This document shows positions 1 through 7,131 of a DNA stretch of 64,000 bases, in pieces. Source of the stretch: a virus; IMG/VR virus record IMGVR_UViG_3300044733_000695, positions 1 to 64,000 of that record; one strand, 5' to 3'. The position numbers were made by a program, and so were the translations under genes. Numbering within the stretch: position 1 is the first letter of the stretch; each line of letters starts with the position of its first letter. The notes beneath the pieces were generated by a model that saw only the letters and a list, made by a program, of their open reading frames with translations, made no database searches and was not told the DNA's origin.

Positions 1-108
1 CGTCGTCGGCGGGACTATCTCCGGCCCCTGCATCCGGCTTATGGGTGATGGTCAGCCTTCGTCGCTGACAGGACTAACTCCGGGCCATGCATCCGGCTTG
101 TGGCTGAA
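1..108. repeat. 108-bp direct repeat, left copy
   Basis: These 108 bases recur without a mismatch at 40568-40675. Each copy is itself an imperfect tandem: 33-base stretches beginning at 12 and 71 agree at about 29 positions and both contain TGCATCCGGCTT, bracketed by CCGG on each side. The minus-strand nuclease gene of phage A reads into the repeat and stops at 39. A full set of phage genes lies between the two copies. The repeat may be the overlap end of a circular genome, an attachment-like sequence, or the shared stretch at which two genomes were joined; no integrase gene is visible. Confidence 0.95.
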
Positions 109-470
109 GTGATACTACCGCCCTGGTCACGCATGGTCAACCGTTGGGCATCCTCAACGCTGCGTGCCACGCCAGCAATGCCGCCGGCAGCTTGCACCGC
201 ATCAAGCCACTGCTGCTGCTCTGGCCTGAGCCTGCCGGTGGGTGTCTTGACCTCGATGCTGAGAAACACAGCCACCTGGGTGCCGACCATCTCAGGGGTG
301 ACGGTGACCGTCCGCCAGCCGATCAGGTCAGCACTGCCCTTGGCCAGGCCAAACTGCACAGGGCGGCCATGCTGGTCGCGCAGGGTGCCGGTGTTGTTGC
401 GGAACACCTTAATATCACCGTGGCTGATGGCTAGCCGGATTTCCTGCTGGATGCGTTGCTCGCTCACCAA
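39..470 (-). CDS. VRR-NUC domain nuclease
   Basis: The 143-residue protein matches the phage VRR-NUC (PD-(D/E)XK type) nuclease fold: an N-terminal helix, FRNNTGTLRD, GLAKGSADLIGW, then SIEVKTPTGRLRPEQQQWL, which carries the catalytic E-x-K. Family members cut branched DNA or holliday-like structures during phage replication. It is the last gene of a leftward group (HNH, helicase, unknown protein, this gene) and overlaps its upstream neighbour by 7 bases. A close homologue lies in phage B at 49121-49486. The final 22 or so residues are encoded by the 108-bp repeat and have no counterpart in the phage B protein, so the C-terminus may be altered by the junction. Confidence 0.85.
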   Translation of the reverse strand: MVSEQRIQQEIRLAISHGDIKVFRNNTGTLRDQHGRPVQFGLAKGSADLIGWRTVTVTPEMVGTQVAVFLSIEVKTPTGRLRPEQQQWLDAVQAAGGIAGVARSVEDAQRLTMRDQGGSITSATSRMHGPELVLSATKADHHP

Positions 471-1024
471 TAACTCTTAAGTGCGTCTTGCAATGATAAT
501 CCTTTTTGCTTGTGCATTGTGCAAATATGATCAACAATTTCAAAGATTGCTTTAGATTCGCTTTCTATCCAACTCAAAGGCAATATAACAGACGTTCGTT
601 TTCTATTTTCTGCAATTCTAGTCAACTGACACCTGCCGTCTGGATTAAGTTTTGTTTTTGCCATTGCTCTAATAACCCAACCACGTCCATGTGCTCGTTT
701 AATTTTTAAGCGCAAATCTTCGACCCACTGCTCTTCCGTCGCAACTTGCGATTTGCGCCATTTCTGCAATTCTTCAATATCATTTTTAAGGCTGACCACA
801 AGATCAACTAAGTCAGCAAGCTCAGATGCTGGTTCACTTGGCGTTGCAGCATTGTTACTTAAAAATGCTGCTAGCGCTTCATTTACGACATCACTTGCAT
901 CAATGTTTATCCCATTTTCCTGCTGTCTGTTGACATAAGACTTTAAGCGGTTTGCTGTCTCAGGCTGCACATACCAGGCGCGATTAACCCACGAATCGCG
1001 TTTGCTAGTTGCTGCTACTGTCAT
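464..1024 (-). CDS. Unknown protein with RHH-like N-terminus
   Basis: I do not recognise this 186-residue protein. The N-terminal 60 residues (TANRLKSYVNRQQE...DASDVVNEALAAFL) look like a ribbon-helix-helix DNA-binding region. Residues of about 75-105 can form a coiled coil, and the C-terminal half is basic. The start at 1024 is chosen because its ATG overlaps the helicase stop (ATGA). The gene is much more AT-rich than its neighbours, and it sits between helicase and VRR-NUC, which overlap directly in phage B. It is therefore probably a later insertion. A role in regulation or DNA binding is only inference. Confidence 0.6.
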   Translation of the reverse strand: MTVAATSKRDSWVNRAWYVQPETANRLKSYVNRQQENGINIDASDVVNEALAAFLSNNAATPSEPASELADLVDLVVSLKNDIEELQKWRKSQVATEEQWVEDLRLKIKRAHGRGWVIRAMAKTKLNPDGRCQLTRIAENRKRTSVILPLSWIESESKAIFEIVDHICTMHKQKGLSLQDALKSYW

Positions 1025-2388
1025 TTGACTTTGCTCCATTGTCCTTTGGTTTGACGGGCGGCCAGAACATGCTTTGCCCATGCCACCGGGTTTTTGTAGC
1101 CTCTTTGCTGACCTAGCGCAATGAGTTGTTGCAGAGTTTGCGCGTTGCCTTGTTCGCGGCGTTGCTGGCGTTGCAACTCCTGCAGCTCACCCTCGACCAC
1201 CTTTAGCTCCCTGGCCTCCTGCGGGGCGAACACATGCCCGCAGTCAGGGCAGACCTGTGTGGCGCTCATGCTGGTAGCGAAGCACACCGGGCACACCTTG
1301 ACGCTGGGCGCTTGCTCGCGGTCGCGCTTTTTGGCACCATCCAGTGTCCAGTCGCGGTCCTCAAGGTGATGCCCTAGCCTGAGCGTGTTGCCCACATGGT
1401 CCAGCACCACAGCGGTCTTGCCGTGGCTTGGCCTCAGGCAGCGGCCGATCATTTGCAAATGCAGGCTGACGCTCTGCGTTGGCCTGAGCAGGATGCAGCC
1501 GCCGACGCTGGGCACGTCTACGCCCTCGCCAATCAAGCTGCAACTGGTCAGCACCTTGATGCGGCCAGTGCCCAATGCTGTTAACAGGTCTCTGCGCTGG
1601 TCGGTGGTCATGGTGCCATCAATGCTGGCGGCTGGGATGCCCTGGGACATGAATAGCGCCGCAACCGCTTCGGCATGCGCCACTGAGCAGCAGAAGGCGA
1701 TAGCTGTCTGCCCTGCCAGGTGCTTGCGGTAGTGGCTAACGCAGTCGCCCATGATGGTCCCGACGCGCTCCTCTGCTTGCTTGGCGTCAAAGTCGCCCAT
1801 CTTCTTGCGCAGCCCGGCAGTGTCAAACCCCGGCGGTGCCAGCACGCGAGCATTGGCTAGGTAGCCGTTATCGGTCAGCCACGCAGCGCTGGGGCCCTGC
1901 ACCATGGCCTCATAGTGGTCACCAAGCCCACGACCGTCACCACGGCATGGCGTCGCTGTCACTCCTAAAACGTGCGCTATTTGGAAATGGCGAATGACCG
2001 TCGCCCACTGGCCTGCATTGGTGTGGTGCGCCTCGTCCACCACCAAGAGCTGAAAGAACTCCCCCGGCAGCTTGTGCAGCCTCCGGGCAAGGGTCTGCAC
2101 ACTGGCCACCTGCACCGCATGGCTTAGGTCCATGTTGCGGCCTGCTGCGATGCGGCCATGCGTCACGCCCATAGCCGTAAGGCTGCGGCTGGCCTGGTCC
2201 AGCAGCTCTGCGCGGTGGACAAGTATGCAGACGCGGTTGCCTTTTTTGGCGGCGGACTGGGCGATATAGCTGAAGCACACCGTCTTGCCGCCGCCGGTTG
2301 GCAGCACTGCTAGCACTGTGCGCTTGCCGAGCTGGTACTGCAGGCGGATATCGGTGATGAGTTGTTGCTGGTAGGGGCGGAGGTTCAT
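1021..2388 (-). CDS. Superfamily 2 DEAD/DEAH-type helicase
   Basis: The 455-residue protein has the SF2 helicase motifs in order: NLRPYQQ (Q-like), LPTGGGKT (Walker A), VVDEAHH (DEAH box), GVTATPCRGDG (motif III), a RecA-like domain 2 with SLIGEGVDVPS and QMIGRCLRP (motifs V and VI). A four-cysteine zinc knuckle (CPVC...CPDC) follows near residue 375. Such ATP-dependent helicases remodel forks or branched DNA in phage replication. The start ATG overlaps the stop of the upstream HNH gene by ATGA. The orthologue in phage B (47539-49182) has an extra segment of about 80 residues after the zinc knuckle that is missing here. Confidence 0.9.
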   Translation of the reverse strand: MNLRPYQQQLITDIRLQYQLGKRTVLAVLPTGGGKTVCFSYIAQSAAKKGNRVCILVHRAELLDQASRSLTAMGVTHGRIAAGRNMDLSHAVQVASVQTLARRLHKLPGEFFQLLVVDEAHHTNAGQWATVIRHFQIAHVLGVTATPCRGDGRGLGDHYEAMVQGPSAAWLTDNGYLANARVLAPPGFDTAGLRKKMGDFDAKQAEERVGTIMGDCVSHYRKHLAGQTAIAFCCSVAHAEAVAALFMSQGIPAASIDGTMTTDQRRDLLTALGTGRIKVLTSCSLIGEGVDVPSVGGCILLRPTQSVSLHLQMIGRCLRPSHGKTAVVLDHVGNTLRLGHHLEDRDWTLDGAKKRDREQAPSVKVCPVCFATSMSATQVCPDCGHVFAPQEARELKVVEGELQELQRQQRREQGNAQTLQQLIALGQQRGYKNPVAWAKHVLAARQTKGQWSKVK

Positions 2389-2894
2389 AATCCTCTAGCA
2401 AAAACTCCGTGCAACTGTTGAGATGCTTTGCAATAAGCGGCGTGAGCATCCTCTGCCGTATCAAAATATCCAAGATTCTTTTTTACGCCATTTGATTGTA
2501 TTTGCGCATTCCATTTGTTTTTCGATTTTTTCCAGCTTACGCCTTTGTAGCCGCTGCTGCTATTTTTTGGAGCGCCGCGATTGCAGGCATTTTCTGTATT
2601 ACTTGCCAACCGAAGATTAACAAATGAATTGTCACTTGGATTTGAATTAATGTGGTCAACATGAAAGTCGCCAGGGTCTTCTCCTGTCGCCAATAGCCAA
2701 GCCAGTCTTTGCGCTTGATATTTGCGGCCATTAATCCTGATGCGCTTGTATCCATTGGCATCAATACAACCAGCTTCGGCTCCTGCAGTTTTTCCTCCTG
2801 CAGCCTTTTTCCAAGAAAAAAATCCGGTTTCCTGATCGTACTGAATAAGTTCTGTAATCACCTCAAGAGGTGGTAATGGGACTGATTTGGTCAT
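2385..2894 (-). CDS. HNH homing endonuclease with AP2 domain
   Basis: From the ATG at 2894 the protein has 169 residues. An N-terminal part (YDQETGFFSWKK) leads to an HNH core (HVDHINSNPSDNSFVNLRL, then NTENACN). A C-terminal AP2/ERF-like DNA-binding domain follows (GYKGVSWKKSKNKWNAQI...GYFDTAEDAHAAY). This is the usual layout of phage homing endonucleases of the HNH-AP2 kind. The gene is AT-rich compared with the helicase and primase around it and has no counterpart in phage B, which supports recent arrival as a selfish element. The reading frame is open upstream to 2951, but the 2894 start is preferred because the extra residues do not belong to the family. Confidence 0.85.
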   Translation of the reverse strand: MTKSVPLPPLEVITELIQYDQETGFFSWKKAAGGKTAGAEAGCIDANGYKRIRINGRKYQAQRLAWLLATGEDPGDFHVDHINSNPSDNSFVNLRLASNTENACNRGAPKNSSSGYKGVSWKKSKNKWNAQIQSNGVKKNLGYFDTAEDAHAAYCKASQQLHGVFARGL

Positions 2895-2911
2895 TGGCAC
2901 TGCTGGTGGCC

Positions 2912-2945
2912 TTGCAACCTTAGCAAAAAGCGCTAGGCTGCGCAA
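2912..2945. promoter_or_regulatory. Candidate divergent promoters
   Basis: On the plus strand TTGCAA (2912-2917) and TAGGCT (2934-2939) are 16 bases apart and precede the start at 2963. On the minus strand TTGCGC (2940-2945) and TAAGGT (2917-2922) are 17 bases apart and precede the HNH start at 2894. The two overlap in the only gap between divergent replication operons. The hexamers are imperfect, so this is a plausible rather than a certain call. Confidence 0.4.
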
Positions 2946-2962
2946 GCCCACCGCTAAAACCC

Positions 2963-3136
2963 ATGGAGCTAGCTCACCCGCTTTCGGTCCAGTTCACGGC
3001 TGAACAGCTTGCTTGGCTTGATGCCCGTCGCGTCGCTGGCTTGTCCCGTAGTGCCGTGCTGCGACTCGTAGTCGAGCAGGCCATGCGCCTTGACAAGCAA
3101 GGCCTGCTGCCTGCTACGGGACGCCGCGAGTCATGA
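2963..3136 (+). CDS. 57-aa ribbon-helix-helix-like protein
   Basis: A short open frame begins ATG GAG CTA and ends in TGA overlapping the PrimPol start by ATGA, so the two are translationally coupled. The protein reads SVQFTAEQLAWLDARRVAGLSRSAVLRLVVEQAM: a beta strand, two helices and a turn typical of the CopG/Arc ribbon-helix-helix family. It would bind DNA as a dimer, and its place as first gene of the rightward replication operon suggests autoregulation or origin binding. It is below the usual length cut-off of gene finders. Another RHH-like protein of similar style follows the replication gene at 5462. Confidence 0.7.
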   Translation: MELAHPLSVQFTAEQLAWLDARRVAGLSRSAVLRLVVEQAMRLDKQGLLPATGRRES

Positions 3137-5175
3137 GCAGTGACCTGTTGGCGCAGCTCATGAAGCTGCCACGTGACTGGTCTTATGTGCCAGTTGATGG
3201 CGAAAAACGGCCATACATCAAAGATTGGCAGGATGGCCACATCACTCGCGCTCAGCTTGGCAATGAGCTGAAGTCTGGCCGCGCCAAGGCAATTGGCGTT
3301 TGTTGCGGCACCCTTAGCGGTGGCCTGCTGTTCGTTGACCATGACGGCAAGTCCGCGTCGCGGCTGTTCGATGAATGGGGCATCCCGGTCAGCTCGTTGC
3401 CGCAGTCTTGGACCGTAACCAGTGGCCGCGACGGGCGGTTTCAGATCATTTACCAAGTGCCTCAGCAGTACTGGGCAGACATCCGCACTCGTAAGTACAA
3501 AACTGGCGTCATTGACAGCGAAGGCAAGCCCGAACAGGTTGAGCTGCGCTGGGATGGCTGCCAGTCCGTCATTGCCGGTGCGCACCCGTTGACCTCTGGC
3601 TATAGCTGGGTGCCAGGTCGATCGCCAAGCGATGTGGACATTGCTGAGGCACCGGCGGATTTGTTAGCGCGGATGCTACGGCAGCCTGTGCAGGCGCCGT
3701 TGCCGTTGATGACTGCTGCCGGCAGTGACGACACAGCGCGAGCGCGGTCATACCTCGAAGCGCTGCAACCCAGCCGCGCTGATGACTATGACCAGTGGCT
3801 TGAGGTGGGCATGGCACTACACAGCGTCGACGATGCCCTGCTGGCTGACTGGATCAACTGGTCAGCGCAGTCATCCAAGTTCAAGCCCGGTGACTGCGAA
3901 CACAAGTGGCGCGGCTTCAAGTCTGGCGGTGGCATCACCCTTGGCACCCTTGGTCAACTGGCCAAGCAAGATGGTTGGCGCGGGCGGCAGCAACTTGAGC
4001 CTGTCCGCCGTGAGCGGCCTGCAAGCAAGCAGCCGCCGTCAGCGGTGAACCCGCAATTGCAGCCGATGAATGCTGCAGAGCTGCTCAACCTGCTGCGGCA
4101 CGGCGACAGCGCCTACCGCTACAACACCTTCACCCAGCGCATTGAAGTAGACGGCGCTCCCATTGAAGGCGCCGAGCGGTTTTACCTCACCCTGGCAGAG
4201 ATGGGTTACAAGGTCTCCAAGGAGGTTGCCCTGGACTGCATTGTGCAGGTGGCTAACGAGTCGCCTTATGACCCGGTTGTCGAGTACCTCGACCGCGTTG
4301 CCGCAACCGTTGCGCCTGCTTACATCGAAGCGCTGTCCACTGGCTACCTGCGACCTAGTGACACGCCAGGCACCATCTACGACGAAATGCTAAAGCGCAC
4401 GCTCATCGGTGCAGTTGCACGTGCCTACAACCCTGGTTGCAAGCACGATACCGCTTGCGTGATCATGGGCGACCAAGGCGCTTACAAGTCATCATTCTGG
4501 AACTGCCTTGCCGGTGACTTCTTCAGTGATGCCTTAGGTGACATCAGCTCAAAAGATGACCTGATGGTATTACACCGCTCTTGGATTATGGAGTGGGCAG
4601 AGCTTGACCATGTAACCAATCGCAAGCACGCCGGTCAAGTCAAAGCGTTCCTATCGCAGGCGGTTGATATGTTCCGCGTGCCTTACGGCAAGTCAACTGA
4701 AGCATTCCCTAGGCGCGGAATCATTGTTGGCACGACTAACCGAACCACCGGCTTTTTGGTGGATGAAACTGGCAACCGGCGGTTCTGGGTCATACCCACA
4801 ACCAAGACGCAGGCTGACCAAATTGACACCGCCGCGCTATTACTGGAGCGTGATGCAATATGGTCCGCCGCTGTTGCTGCATACCGCAATGGTGAGACCA
4901 GCAGGCTGCCTGCTGACATGGAACGCCTGCTTGCAAGCGAAAACGAATCTTACGTCGTGGACAATCCTTGGCAGGCTGAAATTGAAGCTTGGTTAAAGAA
5001 GAATCCACTTACGGACATTACCACTGAGAAGTTGCTCACCGATGCCATTAAAAAGCCCGTTGAACGCCAAAGCAGGGGTGATCAGATGCAAGTGGCGGAC
5101 GTGCTCAAGCGGCTGGGTTACAGGCGTTACCGAGGCAGTATCGGCGGAAGCAGGGCTTACGTCTACCGGCGGTGA
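3133..5175 (+). CDS. PrimPol-VapE replication protein
   Basis: The 680-residue protein joins a primase-polymerase to a helicase. Residues 1-190 form an archaeo-eukaryotic primase fold, with VDHDG near 68-72 for metal binding, SGRDGRFQIIY near 97-107, and the third motif around LRWDGCQSVIAGAHP. Residues of about 195-275 resemble PriCT-2 (DDYDQWLEVGMALHS). Residues of about 390-620 form a VapE/virulence-associated E helicase, with GDQGAYKSSFW near 446, SWIMEWAELDH and GTTNRTTGFLVDETGNRRFW. The P-loop is unusual: the Gly before the Lys is Tyr. It should prime and unwind phage DNA. The orthologue in phage B is 49514-51604. Confidence 0.9.
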   Translation: MSSDLLAQLMKLPRDWSYVPVDGEKRPYIKDWQDGHITRAQLGNELKSGRAKAIGVCCGTLSGGLLFVDHDGKSASRLFDEWGIPVSSLPQSWTVTSGRDGRFQIIYQVPQQYWADIRTRKYKTGVIDSEGKPEQVELRWDGCQSVIAGAHPLTSGYSWVPGRSPSDVDIAEAPADLLARMLRQPVQAPLPLMTAAGSDDTARARSYLEALQPSRADDYDQWLEVGMALHSVDDALLADWINWSAQSSKFKPGDCEHKWRGFKSGGGITLGTLGQLAKQDGWRGRQQLEPVRRERPASKQPPSAVNPQLQPMNAAELLNLLRHGDSAYRYNTFTQRIEVDGAPIEGAERFYLTLAEMGYKVSKEVALDCIVQVANESPYDPVVEYLDRVAATVAPAYIEALSTGYLRPSDTPGTIYDEMLKRTLIGAVARAYNPGCKHDTACVIMGDQGAYKSSFWNCLAGDFFSDALGDISSKDDLMVLHRSWIMEWAELDHVTNRKHAGQVKAFLSQAVDMFRVPYGKSTEAFPRRGIIVGTTNRTTGFLVDETGNRRFWVIPTTKTQADQIDTAALLLERDAIWSAAVAAYRNGETSRLPADMERLLASENESYVVDNPWQAEIEAWLKKNPLTDITTEKLLTDAIKKPVERQSRGDQMQVADVLKRLGYRRYRGSIGGSRAYVYRR

Positions 5176-5176
5176 T

Positions 5177-5412
5177 GTCCTACCTAGGTGGGGATGGTGT
5201 CCTACCTCAAAATCCCTGAGATCCTTTCTGGCGCAAGAGGTTTGGGGCAATCATCCCTACCTGCCAGTGTCCTACCTACTTCGCAGAATCCCCTACGCGC
5301 CCTTTCCTTCTCTTCTTTTTATTACTCTTTAAGAGTAGGAGAGGAAGGTAGGACGGATGCCGAGAACGCCTGCGCTGCATGGGAACTGCCCTGTCCCACT
5401 TCTGCCCTACCT
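5177..5412. repeat. Iteron-like repeats, candidate origin
   Basis: The 286-base gap after the replication gene contains GTCCTACCT at 5177-5185, 5199-5207 and 5269-5277, an exact inverted copy at 5346-5354, and one-mismatch copies at 5254-5262 and 5404-5412. A pyrimidine- and AT-rich stretch with the hairpin TACTCTTTAAGAGTA (5323-5337) lies between the direct and inverted copies. Repeats of one 9-mer around an AT-rich patch, next to an initiator-type gene, are what iteron origins look like. The same position in phage B holds a different but related repeat set. Function is inferred. Confidence 0.6.
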
Positions 5413-5461
5413 GCGTTTTGGGTGGGACATGCCCTAATCTGCCGCCTTTGGAGCCCGCCTG

Positions 5462-5737
5462 ATGCGTGAAGTCAAAGTCCGTTTTGAAGAGCCTGACCTG
5501 TTGGCACTAGACCAGCAGGCCGCAGCGGCTGGGCTGTCCCGTGCGGAGTTGATCCGCAGCCGGGCGTTGGTGTCGAATTGCGACAGTGGCCTTACCGTTG
5601 CTGGTTATCACCGGCTAGTGTCCGATGCGCTTACCAATGTGCGCGGGGACATCCCACGCCGCATGGTTGAGCAGCTTGTCGCTTATGTCATCACATGGAT
5701 CTCGTCAACACCTCACCCAAGCAGCAACCAGTCCTGA
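5462..5737 (+). CDS. CopG/RHH-like small protein
   Basis: The 91-residue protein begins REVKVRFEEPDLLALDQQAAAAGLSRAELIRSRAL, the strand-helix-helix pattern of ribbon-helix-helix DNA-binding proteins. The C-terminal half is predicted helical and unknown. It is the first gene after the iteron-like region and overlaps the next gene by about 40 bases, so it could control or bind that region. No closer function can be given. Confidence 0.65.
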   Translation: MREVKVRFEEPDLLALDQQAAAAGLSRAELIRSRALVSNCDSGLTVAGYHRLVSDALTNVRGDIPRRMVEQLVAYVITWISSTPHPSSNQS

Positions 5738-5907
5738 ATCGCCTCAGCGACACCATGGACCATGCACTTGCTTATGCCGCCGCAGTTGTGGATAATGCCA
5801 CCGATGACGGCGTGCCCATCCCTGCTGAACTGGTCGCCAGCTTTGCCGCTGATTACGACCGCATAATCCTTTACCTCACCCAAGCGGCCAGTGTCGGATC
5901 CCGTTGA
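5695..5907 (+). CDS. Unknown 70-aa helical protein
   Basis: An acidic, mostly helical protein (DTMDHALAYAAAVVDNATDDG) with no family I recognise. It overlaps both neighbours (43 bases with 5462-5737 and 17 bases with the DUF3310 gene), which fits a tightly packed phage early operon. No transmembrane segment or cysteine motif is seen. Confidence 0.5.
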   Translation: MDLVNTSPKQQPVLNRLSDTMDHALAYAAAVVDNATDDGVPIPAELVASFAADYDRIILYLTQAASVGSR

Positions 5908-6094
5908 CCACCCAAGTCACTACACCAGCAGCAGCATTGAATGCATTGATGCAATCCGCGCAGCACTCACACCAGAGGAATGGCGCGGTTACATCAAAGG
6001 CAATGTTATGAAATACTGCTGGCGCGAGAGGCTTAAGGCTGGCGACATTGACCTAGCCAAGGCTGCTTGGTATCTCACACACCTGCACCAATGA
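5891..6094 (+). CDS. DUF3310 protein
   Basis: The 67-residue protein starts at GTG 5891 and has the DUF3310 (SaV-like) signature: DPVDHPSHYT, IECIDAIRAALTPEEWRGYIKGNVMKYCWRERLK, then a final YL. This family is common in phage replication regions and its biochemical role is not known. The stop overlaps the clamp start by ATGA. A homologue in phage B lies on the other strand in the early operon (42222-42437). Confidence 0.85.
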   Translation: MSDPVDHPSHYTSSSIECIDAIRAALTPEEWRGYIKGNVMKYCWRERLKAGDIDLAKAAWYLTHLHQ

Positions 6095-7131
6095 AGCTCA
6101 TTACCACACAGGGCGACCTCGCCCATGCGCTACGCACCATTGCCCCAGCCATCAGCACCAGCAACAGCCACCCGATCTTGAGCTGCTGCCTGCTTGCTGC
6201 CGATGGCGCAACCATGACCGTCACCGGCTTCAACCTGGACCTTGGCATCAGCGTCACGGTCCCCGCAGCTGTAGAGGCACCTGGCACCGTCGCGTTGCCG
6301 CACAGGCTGCTAGCGGGGCTTGTAAGCCGCTTTGAGGATGGCGAGGTGCTCACCCTGTCAGATGGCGCTCTGACGGCCTGTGGCGCGTCCTACGGCCTTG
6401 CAGCGATGGATGCTGAGGATTTCCCCGCCATGCCCGTTGTAGAGGCACCTGGCGCTGAGCTATCGCTATCCGACGGTGTACGCGCCTGCCTGCCGTGTTG
6501 CAGTACCGACATCAGCAAGGCCATGCTCTCCGGCATTCACATGGCAGCCGGCTACATGGAGGCCACTGACGGCCACCGGCTCATGCGCATCCCCGTAGCG
6601 CTACCAGACGGCATTGACCTGGTGCTACCCGCCAGCACGATGAAGCTGCTGCAGGATCGCACCGTCACCGTGGCAGCAGCAGCCGGTCAGGCCGTCATCG
6701 ATGCCGGTGATGGCATCACCATCTACAGCCGCATCCTTGATGGCAAGTACCCCGATGTGGCAGCGCTGGTGCCCGCCAGCTTTGAGCACACCATGACCCT
6801 GGACCGGCACCGCTTTGCCCGGTGCCTGGAGCGTGTCGCGCTGATCGCAGAGGCGCACAACTCAGTTGTCAAGCTCACTGCAGTCGATGGCTATGTGGTC
6901 ATCACCGCCGAGGCTGATGCCAACAATGGCAAGGAGCGCCTTGACTACGACGGCGACGGCACCGGCGCATGGGCGTTCAATGTCCATTACCTGCTTGATG
7001 GCCTCAAAGCCATGCGCGGTAACGAAGCCGTGCTGCTTTCGGCCAATTCAGCCACGACCCCTGTAACATTGCAGCCAGCAGACAAAACTGGTATGACCTA
7101 CCTGGTCATGCCGGTGCAAATCAGAGAATGA
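6091..7131 (+). CDS. dnaN: DNA polymerase III beta sliding clamp homologue
   Basis: From the ATG at 6091 the protein has 346 residues, close to the size of a bacterial beta clamp. It has the three-fold repeat pattern: MKLITTQGDLAHALRTIAPAI and NSHPILSCCLLAADG in domain 1, TDGHRLMRIP in domain 2, and DGKYPDVAALVP and YLLDGLKAM in domain 3. The end (TYLVMPVQIRE) corresponds to the usual MPMRL-type tail that lines the partner pocket. Clamps tether polymerases to DNA. No DNA polymerase gene is present, so this protein probably recruits the host polymerase III or other clamp-binding proteins. It is coupled to DUF3310 upstream and the methyltransferase downstream by ATGA overlaps. Confidence 0.88.
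   Translation: MKLITTQGDLAHALRTIAPAISTSNSHPILSCCLLAADGATMTVTGFNLDLGISVTVPAAVEAPGTVALPHRLLAGLVSRFEDGEVLTLSDGALTACGASYGLAAMDAEDFPAMPVVEAPGAELSLSDGVRACLPCCSTDISKAMLSGIHMAAGYMEATDGHRLMRIPVALPDGIDLVLPASTMKLLQDRTVTVAAAAGQAVIDAGDGITIYSRILDGKYPDVAALVPASFEHTMTLDRHRFARCLERVALIAEAHNSVVKLTAVDGYVVITAEADANNGKERLDYDGDGTGAWAFNVHYLLDGLKAMRGNEAVLLSANSATTPVTLQPADKTGMTYLVMPVQIRE

Noticed and set aside
2974-3585. Long open frame opposite the start of the PrimPol gene
   Set aside because: It is the complement of strongly coding sequence (PrimPol and the 57-aa gene), lacks any family pattern and has no ribosome site.
5177-5412. CRISPR array
   Set aside because: The repeats are 9 bases, irregularly spaced and on both strands, without uniform spacers or cas genes.
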